Below, piece by piece: positions 26,304 to 34,345 of a stretch of DNA of 64,000 nucleotides. The position numbers and the translations under genes were made by a program. The notes beneath the pieces are model-generated. The model was given only the letters and a program-made list of their open reading frames with translations, was not told the DNA's origin and ran no database searches. The stretch's first letter is position 1. Each line of letters opens with the position of its first letter. The stretch spans positions 310,001 to 374,000 of the forward strand of contig JAMPKV010000006.1 in NCBI GenBank assembly GCA_039962225.1, given 5' to 3'. This DNA is from Microcoleus sp. AS-A8. GTDB lineage: Bacteria; Cyanobacteriota; Cyanobacteriia; Cyanobacteriales; Coleofasciculaceae.

Positions 26304-26619
26304 CGGGACAGGCCGGATTCGAACCGGCGACCTAGCGCTTCAGATTGGTGTGAGTTTCCCCACTCTCTGGACTATACCTTCACCATAGGCTGAAAGCCTT
26401 TAGGTGGTGGCCGTCTAGTCTCTAGACCTTCCTGATAACAACGTTGACGATTGATGCAATCGCGTTGAGTCAGGCTTGGCTCGGTATTGCCGTAGGGTGC
26501 CCAGCAAAAGGGTCACTCTTTAGGTTTCACCGAATTTGACCACATTCACTCATGGAGTTTCCTCCACGGTGCCCGATTGTTCAGGAGGCGCTCGCTCTAT
26601 CCATCTGAGCTACAGCCCC
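26304..26619 (-). tRNA. tRNA-Arg(CCU) split by a group I intron
   Basis: On the minus strand the 5-prime exon (26583-26619) ends in the anticodon loop after CCT, and the 3-prime exon (26304-26340) resumes with AAGCGCT. Joined, they give a 74-nt tRNA: D-arm GCTC...GAGC, anticodon stem AGCGC/GCGCT, loop CTCCTAA (anticodon CCU, reads AGG), T-arm GCCGG TTCGAAT CCGGC, discriminator G, no encoded CCA. The acceptor has one U-U mismatch (6-67) and one G-U pair (4-69). The exon ends with U and the intron with G, as splicing of group I introns requires. Confidence 0.9.
26341..26582 (-). ncRNA. Group I intron in tRNA-Arg(CCU)
   Basis: A 242-nt intervening sequence with the conserved core elements of small tRNA introns of the IC3 type: a P4-side GGTGAAACCTAA, a Q-like ACGGCAATACCGAGCC, an R-like GTCTAGAGACTAGACGG, the S element GAAGGTATAGTCC, and a 3-prime GTGGGGAAACTCAC hairpin before the terminal G. 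It has no ORF, so it probably self-splices without a homing endonuclease. Cyanobacterial tRNA-Leu(UAA) introns are the closest well-known class. The minimal size suggests a functional, streamlined ribozyme. Confidence 0.88.
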
Positions 26620-26736
26620 AATGTACGCACCCATTATAGCCAAAGCCGTTGACGAACAGAGAGCATATTGTGAAGAAGTGGAGAAAATTTTGCCCACTTC
26701 TACCCTTTGGGGAAAGGATTACTCAGCCCGAAAAGC

Positions 26737-27843
<1,107 letters not shown>

Positions 27844-27909
27844 TTATTCTACATATTGCCTGTTTTTCAGTATGCGCGGTCACGCTTACGGGATGCTCTA
27901 GGAATAACT

Positions 27910-29007
27910 TTATGTCGGCTCTTCATTTTCACGAGTTGCTAAATCTGGCAAAGGCTCCTCTAGCTGAGGCGGGAGTTGGTCTAGGGGATTTCTATGCCAA
28001 TTGTTGAGTACATCTTTAACTAAAACTTCGCTCAGCCAAATTTTGAAAACAATCACAAGCGGGACGGAAAGAAATACACCTGCAAATCCAAAAAATGTAC
28101 CGAAAACTACCACTGATAATAAAGTAGCGGCTGGCAACAAAGACACCTGTTGCCTCATCACGAATGGCACGAGAAGATAAGCTTCAAATTGCTGAATTAG
28201 GAGGTAAAGGATAAGTACTGCAATGGCTTTCCAAGGTTCATCCAATAAGGCAACTACGATCGGTGGGATCACACTCAAAATAGGGCCAATATTAGGAATA
28301 AATTCTAATAAGCCTGCTAAGAGAGCATTGGCTAGTGCTAATGGCACCCCCAAAATCAATAAACCAATAAAGCTCACCACACCAATGGCTGCCATATTAA
28401 TGAGAGTGGCTGTCATCCAGCCAACTAGAGTGGTTTCACACTCTGACAGGATTTCATCGGCACGCCGACGATAAAAGGCGGGAAATAGAAGTATTAATCC
28501 CCGTCGATAGGGTACGGGATTCGCCAATAGCATGATGGTCAGAATGATGACCAATAATACGTTAATGAGAATTGCCAGGAAGTCCGAGAACCAGTTATAG
28601 GCATTACCCAATAACTGAGTTACCAAAGGTTGAATTCTTGGAATAAGATTGCCAAGGTTACGGACATCTAACAGTTGCTGTGGAACGAAGGTAGAGAGTG
28701 AATTTAACCAGTCACGCAGCCGATCTAACAGCTTAGGTACGGCGTTAATCAATTGTTCCAGTTGCGTCGCAAAAGAAGGCCCAATCAGTGCGAACAGGAT
28801 AACGAAGATTAACAGTAGGCTAATAACTGTAATTGCAATGGCGTGTCCTCGCTTGACTCCTCGCCCCTGAAGCCAGCGCACCACTCGATTTAAGGCAACG
28901 GCAAACACAATTGCGGCAAAAACCAGCAAAAGGACTTGCCGGATCTCCCACAAAATATAAAGAGAAACTGCAAAGGCGAGTAAGCCGATCAATTTCCCTA
29001 AACTCAC
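27910..29007 (-). CDS. AI-2E/PerM-family membrane protein (copy 2)
   Basis: A 365-residue polytopic protein of the same family as 23712-24761. It has the N-terminal helix pair (LLAFAVSLYILWEIRQVLLLVFAAIVFAVALNRVV), the amphipathic segment LEQLINAVPKLLDRLRDWLNSL, the conserved EFIPNIGPILSVIPPIVVALL, and the C-terminal block LLPAATLLSVVVFGTFFGFAGVFLSVPL. The C-terminal tail is acidic and proline-rich. Its specificity is unknown. The two copies are clearly diverged, so this is not a recent duplication. It is in the same orientation as the tocopherol cyclase and separated from it by about 70 bases. Confidence 0.9.
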   Translation of the reverse strand: MSLGKLIGLLAFAVSLYILWEIRQVLLLVFAAIVFAVALNRVVRWLQGRGVKRGHAIAITVISLLLIFVILFALIGPSFATQLEQLINAVPKLLDRLRDWLNSLSTFVPQQLLDVRNLGNLIPRIQPLVTQLLGNAYNWFSDFLAILINVLLVIILTIMLLANPVPYRRGLILLFPAFYRRRADEILSECETTLVGWMTATLINMAAIGVVSFIGLLILGVPLALANALLAGLLEFIPNIGPILSVIPPIVVALLDEPWKAIAVLILYLLIQQFEAYLLVPFVMRQQVSLLPAATLLSVVVFGTFFGFAGVFLSVPLVIVFKIWLSEVLVKDVLNNWHRNPLDQLPPQLEEPLPDLATRENEEPT

Positions 29008-29216
29008 AACATTGCCTCCATTTTATGGATATTTAAAAGGATTTACCTGACTTTAAGCGGTTCGAGTAATTTTGTCATCTTTCTCAAGAAAGTTACAAAA
29101 GTTTCTTGAGTCTGTAAGCTCAACAAAAACACCTTTAATGGTGTTCCCAAAAATTTAGCAACTTTGTGGAACCTTACGGCCAACGATATTCTCTAGACTG
29201 TAACTTTCACAGTGGT

Positions 29217-31661
29217 TTAGGCAAATTTTCCTTGAAGCCAAACCTGCTTAAAAGGAGGGACGTGATTATCAATAAGACGTTGCCTAGCGCACTCTACAAC
29301 ATTTCCCTGGCAAGAGACTTCTTTCCCATCAATCCAAGCTTGCTGGAGCTCCATACCGTGTAGATGAACCTGGACACTCGTGTAAGGAAAAGGATAATTC
29401 CCCTGTTGCTCCCAGGTTAGCTCGATGCCGTTCTCACCCTTGTCCATCCGGAAGCGATCGCATCGCCACTCCCCATATCCATCCCCTGCATCACTATACA
29501 GGCAACCTTCACTGCTTCCTTGCACAGGTGGGTAGACATGAAGAATTAGTTGTTCCCCTTCTTCCATGGGGATCAGACTTCCCGCCCTTACCAACACAGG
29601 AATTCGCTCTAATGGAGCGTCTAAAGTAATCTCGTTTGCCCCTGTGATCAGCGCATCATCCCAGAAGTTGTACCAGCCGCCTTTGGGAAGGATAACCTGA
29701 CGCGATCGCACTCCTTCTTCCATCACCGGACACACCAGCAGCGCATCACCGAGGCAAAACACATCCTCCACACCCCACAGTCTCTGATCATCGGGATCGC
29801 ACCAGAAAAGGGGACGAATCAGGGGATGCCCCGTCTGAGTGGCTTCCCAAGCCAAAGTATAAAAATAGGGAATCAGACGATAGCGCAGGCGCAAGCATTC
29901 CCGAACATGATTGAGAATCGTTTCACCATAACTCCACGGGGTGCGCGGCTTGACATTATTTGCAGAATGTGTTCTACAAAAGGTAAGAAAACTTGCCATT
30001 TGGAACCAGCGCAGGTAAAGCTCATCCGAGGGATTGCCCTTAAAGCCGCCAATATCAGGCCCCGTGTAAGGAATTCCGGAAAGACTCATCCCTAGAATAG
30101 TCGGCACCGTTTGCCGCAACCCTTGCCAACTGGTTTCTACATCCCCCGTCCAAGTCCAGGCATAACGCTGCAACCCGGCCCAACCCGATCGCGAGACAAT
30201 AAAAGGACGTGTTTCAGGGTGGTACTCGCACAGGGCTTCATACCCAGCCCGCGCCTGCTGCAACCCGTAAACATTATGCGCCTCGACATGGGTGCCGCCT
30301 CTACCTTCCATCAAATGCCGAGTCGGGCGGGGAAGCGTGGCATCTCCTCGCAGGGTAAAAACTCCCGGTTCATTCATATCGTGCCAGAATCCCGTGACCC
30401 CTAAATCGAGCAGGGATTCATACTGCCGACTCCACCAATGACGGGCAAGAGGATTGGTAAAATCGGGGAAGGCGCACATCCCAGGCCAAACAGGGGCGAG
30501 GACGAGTTTGCCGTTGGGATAGGTGCAAAACACCTCTTGTGCTCGTCCTTCCTCGAATAAGTCGCTGTTGCGATCGGCTTTGACTCCAGGGTTGACAATG
30601 CTAATTAAGCGAACTCCTTTGGCGGCGAGTTCCTGGTTAAACTCCCTAAGTTTGGGAAAGCGATCGGGATCGATGGTAAATGACCGGAAATTGTCTTTGC
30701 AGTCGATATCGAGGTGGATCGCACTCAAGGGTAAATCGTGTTCCTGAAACCCTTGAGCCGTTTCTCGGACAGCTTCTTCAGTTTCATAACCCCAGCGCGA
30801 CTGGTGATAGCCCAATGCCCAACGGGGAGGGAGGGGAGGGCGTCCGGTTAATTCGGTGTAGCGTTCCAGCAGTTGTGTCGGTTGCCCCACACTCAGGTAA
30901 TAACGCAGTGCGCCGCCTTCAAAGGAGACTTCAGCCACATCTTTCAAGGTAACGTTGCCGGAATGGGTGTTTTCGTAAAAAACGAGGTAACTTCCTTCTC
31001 TGTGTAAACCCAAATACACTGGAATGCATAGGTAAAGGGGGTCAGTCCCGGAACTATACATCCCGCCTGCGTCATAGTGCCAAAGTCGATAGGTTTCGAT
31101 TCGCTGCGCCTCAGTTTTGGGTCTACGGAGGTCGAGAGAAGCTGCCCGTTCTCCTAAACCGTAAATGTGTTCTTCCTCTCGCAGTTGTGCCCGATGAGTC
31201 CAGGCTTCACCTTGTCGTTGGGGGGGTAGTTCTTCCCGGATTATCTGCCCGTTAGAGTTGTGCAATTTTAGGTTGCCATTATCTGCAATAACGACTTTCA
31301 GGGCAGTACTAGACACCACCCAACCCTCAGCCGTTTCCTGTAAATTCGTTTCTACTTCCGGCCAATCTTGACGAGCAATTCCATAAGGAATCGGAGGGAT
31401 TCCAGGCTTCCAATCGACTCGGACTAAATCGACAGATAAAAAGTTAATTTCAAGTTCGGCTTGCTCAAAGTAGAAGCGTCCTCCGCTTGCTGTTGGTTCA
31501 GCTTGAAGGAGTTTTCCCGGTTCTTGCAAGGGTTCCGAAGTTTGAGAACTGGGAGACTGGCGTTCCCACCCGTCTCGCTGATAAGAAAAGAAGAGTGAGC
31601 CAAGAAAGCGCTGAAATCTGACGAACCGTAGTAAGAGGGAGAGTTGCTTGACGCTATTCAT
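29217..31661 (-). CDS. Glycoside hydrolase family 31 alpha-glucosidase
   Basis: An 814-residue GH31 enzyme. It has the N-terminal beta-sandwich (about 60-260, with YGLGERAASLDLR), a TIM barrel with PPRWALGYHQSRWGYETEE, the nucleophile aspartate in FWHDMNEP (about 426), the acid/base aspartate in WTGDVETSW (about 505), FTRTH-like CRTHSANN, and the C-terminal sheets. It should cleave terminal alpha-glucosyl residues from glycogen-derived or osmolyte-type oligosaccharides. There is no signal peptide, so it is cytosolic. The first 45 residues, up to about QPEPSGG, look less conserved, so the start could be further in. No operon partner is seen. Confidence 0.92.
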   Translation of the reverse strand: MNSVKQLSLLLRFVRFQRFLGSLFFSYQRDGWERQSPSSQTSEPLQEPGKLLQAEPTASGGRFYFEQAELEINFLSVDLVRVDWKPGIPPIPYGIARQDWPEVETNLQETAEGWVVSSTALKVVIADNGNLKLHNSNGQIIREELPPQRQGEAWTHRAQLREEEHIYGLGERAASLDLRRPKTEAQRIETYRLWHYDAGGMYSSGTDPLYLCIPVYLGLHREGSYLVFYENTHSGNVTLKDVAEVSFEGGALRYYLSVGQPTQLLERYTELTGRPPLPPRWALGYHQSRWGYETEEAVRETAQGFQEHDLPLSAIHLDIDCKDNFRSFTIDPDRFPKLREFNQELAAKGVRLISIVNPGVKADRNSDLFEEGRAQEVFCTYPNGKLVLAPVWPGMCAFPDFTNPLARHWWSRQYESLLDLGVTGFWHDMNEPGVFTLRGDATLPRPTRHLMEGRGGTHVEAHNVYGLQQARAGYEALCEYHPETRPFIVSRSGWAGLQRYAWTWTGDVETSWQGLRQTVPTILGMSLSGIPYTGPDIGGFKGNPSDELYLRWFQMASFLTFCRTHSANNVKPRTPWSYGETILNHVRECLRLRYRLIPYFYTLAWEATQTGHPLIRPLFWCDPDDQRLWGVEDVFCLGDALLVCPVMEEGVRSRQVILPKGGWYNFWDDALITGANEITLDAPLERIPVLVRAGSLIPMEEGEQLILHVYPPVQGSSEGCLYSDAGDGYGEWRCDRFRMDKGENGIELTWEQQGNYPFPYTSVQVHLHGMELQQAWIDGKEVSCQGNVVECARQRLIDNHVPPFKQVWLQGKFA

Positions 31662-31962
31662 GCCGCTTTCTTGAAATTAGGATAAATTTTTTTGACGCTT
31701 AACAGTTCTGTTAGTTTTTTACAAATACTGGCTAAAATAATCATCTATCTCAGGTATGGATTAAGCATTGCGTTTAAGATTTTGTTGGCCAAAGCTACTC
31801 TATAAGCTGTTGTGCATTTAAGAGAGCGATTTAGGTTTCAGCCTTTTTCTGGTGGCATGGGCCTCCTTCCTGTCCAAGTTATGCAATGTTTTATGCCGAT
31901 TAGGTGAGTTGTTGAGTATCAATGTTCTCGTCATTCCATGTTTAAAAATAATAATTAAAGCT
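31662..31962. other. Divergent intergenic region
   Basis: About 300 AT-rich bases between the GH31 gene and the NodB-type gene. The frame of the deacetylase is open back to 31852, but that extension has a poor composition and no ribosome-binding site. No RNA or repeat was noticed. Confidence 0.4.
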
Positions 31963-32697
31963 ATGTTTCTGAATCGCAATATTATTAAAATCTTGATATT
32001 TTTATCAACTGTGGCTTTGATATTTCTGGGATTAAAACTATTAAACAAACTTTCAATTAGTTTGAAGTTTCAAAGCTTTGGTGAACTCATTAACCAGGTG
32101 AATACAAAAGATAAAGTAGTGGCGTTGACGTATGATGACGGCCCGAATCCACCCTATACAAATCAGTTGATAGAGATTTTAGAGCGCCATCAGATCAAAG
32201 TCACTTTCTTTGTCGTGGGCAAAGCAGTTGAACAACACCCAGATACCGTTCGATTAATCCTAGCCAAGGGACATGAGCTAGGAAATCACTCTTATTCTCA
32301 CAAAGCGCTGATTTCTGAAAAACCTGGGTTTATTTGGTCAGAGATACAGAAAACAGATCAACTTCTGCGTCAATTAGGTGTGAAAGATGAAATCCATTTC
32401 CGCGCTCCCTATGGACGTAAACTGTTCGTGCTTCCCTACCTTCTCGCCAAGTTACACAAGAAAAATATATTGTGGACGATTGATTCCAAAGATTATGAAG
32501 CATCCAACTCAGAGGTGATAGAGACGCGTGTGCTTGAACAGGTTCATCCCGGCTCGATTATACTCATGCATGATGGCGGAGGAGATCGTTCACGAACAGT
32601 CGTGGCGACTGAACGGTTGATTGAAAACTTGAAGAAGAAGGGCTATAGTTTTCAAACCGTTTCTAACCTGATCAGTAAGAAGTCAATTATAAAGTAA
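31963..32697 (+). CDS. NodB-type polysaccharide deacetylase
   Basis: A 244-residue membrane-anchored carbohydrate esterase family 4 protein. One N-terminal helix (about 7-28) is followed by the NodB domain: ALTYDDGPNPPYT carries the catalytic and metal aspartates, the zinc histidines lie in HELGNHSYSH, motif 3 is FRAPYGRK, and motif 5 is SIILMHDGGGDR. All five motifs look complete. It removes acetyl groups from N-acetylglucosamine-containing polymers such as peptidoglycan or an exopolysaccharide. The inner ATG at 31963 is chosen over 31852 because it gives a normal signal-anchor. It lies near the polysaccharide cluster but is not in its operon. Confidence 0.9.
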   Translation: MFLNRNIIKILIFLSTVALIFLGLKLLNKLSISLKFQSFGELINQVNTKDKVVALTYDDGPNPPYTNQLIEILERHQIKVTFFVVGKAVEQHPDTVRLILAKGHELGNHSYSHKALISEKPGFIWSEIQKTDQLLRQLGVKDEIHFRAPYGRKLFVLPYLLAKLHKKNILWTIDSKDYEASNSEVIETRVLEQVHPGSIILMHDGGGDRSRTVVATERLIENLKKKGYSFQTVSNLISKKSIIK

Positions 32698-33201
32698 ACA
32701 TTAAGCGCCAGTAGGGTACGTTAGGCGCATCATATCAGGCAATTTTATCTCTATTGGGCGATTTTCTGCGCCGTAATGCATCGTCTTGAGCGGGTGGATT
32801 ACAGTGCGTTAATGCACCCTACATATTTAAGATTTATTTTATAAATCAGCTCTCAGTCAATCCAAATATTCCGTAAAATGATCTCTTCGCTAGCGTAACG
32901 CCGTCAAATCTTGGTGTCGAATTTAAGTGCATCATACTCATCGGTTCGATGGGCAGAGTCATCATCGCTATTAAGCACGAGCGTGCTCAGCTTTACAGTC
33001 TCCTCAAAAAGAGGGTACTTTTTCAAAAGGATGATGAACTTTCATCTATCTAAGGAAATACTTAAGGTTAAGAGGGCTAGAATCAGCTCATTGCATAAAA
33101 GATGCATTCAAGGGTGATAAGTACTATAGCTAGATAGCCAGTACTGACTTCAGTAAGACATCTACTCGACCTCAACACTTATTCTTCAAGTACTAATTGA
33201 C
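32698..33201. other. Intergenic region holding an inverted-repeat element
   Basis: About 500 bases. The first part contains the element at 32711-32822. The rest (32823-33201) is non-coding as far as I can tell and would hold the promoter of the small membrane protein at 33202; an open frame at 32911-33117 is not convincing. Confidence 0.4.
32711..32822. repeat. Inverted-repeat element with GTAGGGT ends
   Basis: GTAGGGTACGTTA at 32711-32723 is repeated in inverse with two changes at 32810-32822 (TAATGCACCCTAC). The 112-base unit is non-coding and resembles the dispersed GTAGGGTGCGTTA-type repeats common between cyanobacterial genes. Flanking duplications are not evident. Confidence 0.65.
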
Positions 33202-33480
33202 ATGGAACGTAATCAGTTGGAGCCATCAAACCGAGTTACACAGTGTTTGAGCTTTATCCTTAAGTCGAGAATCGTTGTGCTTGCAGGAAGTCTGGCTCAG
33301 AGACTCACCTCTATATTCTTAATGTTGGTGTTTACGGCTGTTGCCTTCGTCGTTTTGGCCGCTTCAGCCGTTGTGGTAACCGGCGAATCCCTAGTTAAAA
33401 CGGTACTCTCACAAGTAAAAGCCCCAAAAAACGGGAGTTGGCAGAACCTGATCAAGGACGAACCCGTCTCTCCCAACTAA
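33202..33480 (+). CDS. Small membrane protein, paralogue 1
   Basis: A 92-residue protein. A basic amphipathic N-terminus (RVTQCLSFILKSRIVV) is followed by a long hydrophobic helix region (about 33-65, LTSIFLMLVFTAVAFVVLAASAVVV) and a charged tail (VKAPKNGSWQN...). I know no family. It is clearly related to the protein at 33962: both share LTSxxLMLxxTxxAFVVLAxSxVVxTxESLV. That constraint across 45 residues, with third-base changes in the DNA, argues that both are real genes. It is separated from its relative by 480 bases that contain a MITE. No strong ribosome-binding site was seen. Confidence 0.65.
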   Translation: MERNQLEPSNRVTQCLSFILKSRIVVLAGSLAQRLTSIFLMLVFTAVAFVVLAASAVVVTGESLVKTVLSQVKAPKNGSWQNLIKDEPVSPN

Positions 33481-33566
33481 CCTTCCCACTACCAGAATGC
33501 ACTAGCGCTCTAGGATATTCCTGCTGGGCGCTCATGCGCCTGACTGATGCTTGCTCTATAAAGAGC

Positions 33567-33689
33567 AGGACTTACGCAAGTGGCATATTATTTTCGATTC
33601 GTAGTCAGGACTGTAGTCCTCCTTCCAAAGGCGTCAAACCCTGAGTACAAACGAAAAAACAGATTTTTTGTGGCACTTGCGTAAGTCCT
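33567..33689. mobile_element. MITE-like element, 123 bp
   Basis: A perfect 16-base terminal inverted repeat, AGGACTTACGCAAGTG, bounds the element (33567-33582 and inverse at 33674-33689). The interior has no transposase. Ends of the GGACTTACGCA type are found on insertion sequences in cyanobacteria, so it is probably a non-autonomous derivative mobilised in trans. I could not find a convincing target duplication. It sits between the two small membrane protein genes. Confidence 0.8.
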
Positions 33690-33961
33690 AAATGGGTAAC
33701 ATGCAAGACGGATGAATGTTTAGCTAAACTTCGACACAGATGGGGTTTTCAACTTTCATCGGAGTTGAGTAACCCCTGAGAGTTAGTCGCGCTATGGTAG
33801 CCACTCACTTAGATGCATATTTTAGGTAATTGCACAATTGCTATTTTGCTTATTTATAATAGATTCATTTCTATAAAATTCAGAAAATTCACGGATGCCA
33901 ACACGGCATACTCTCTCACATGCTGGAAGAGTGAAGCTACCTTATACTGGAAAATCTCTAT

Positions 33962-34195
33962 ATGACAGCAGTCCTAAAAAAACTAACTTCTGTGGTGTTG
34001 ATGTTAGGTCTCACCGTTGGTGCTTTTGTTGTTTTGGCCGTTTCGGTTGTTGTAATGACCGCCGAATCCCTTGTTTCCTCCCTATTTTCACCAGCCAAAA
34101 CGGCGAACAAGAGGAGCTTGAAAGAACGTATTATCGGTGAAAAAGTAACGTCTAGAGAGTCTCAAAATCGTTCTAGGCTTGGAACTTCTTCTTGA
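33962..34195 (+). CDS. Small membrane protein, paralogue 2
   Basis: A 77-residue protein with a short basic start (MTAVLKK), one or two tightly packed hydrophobic segments (about 8-33, LTSVVLMLGLTVGAFVVLAVSVVV), the shared TAESLV motif, then a long basic, serine-rich cytosolic-type tail (AKTANKRSLKERIIGEK...). It lacks the first 30 residues of paralogue 1. The function is unknown; small single-span proteins of this kind often regulate or stabilise larger membrane complexes, but nothing here shows which. It is followed, convergent, by the GH74-like gene. Confidence 0.65.
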   Translation: MTAVLKKLTSVVLMLGLTVGAFVVLAVSVVVMTAESLVSSLFSPAKTANKRSLKERIIGEKVTSRESQNRSRLGTSS

Positions 34196-34345
34196 AAGCT
34201 TCCGATGCATATTCAAGGGAGCGAAAAAAAAGCCTCTCAAACTTAGATTGACGCGCCAAACGACTTATCGCACGGATGTAAAAAGCCTGGGATACTCATG
34301 GACTCCTCGACTCACCGCGTTCCAGTTGGTGGAAGATTTAACTTC

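Noticed and set aside
32911-33117. Possible third small protein before paralogue 1
   Set aside because: It lacks the LTS/AFVVLA/ESLV core shared by the two real copies.
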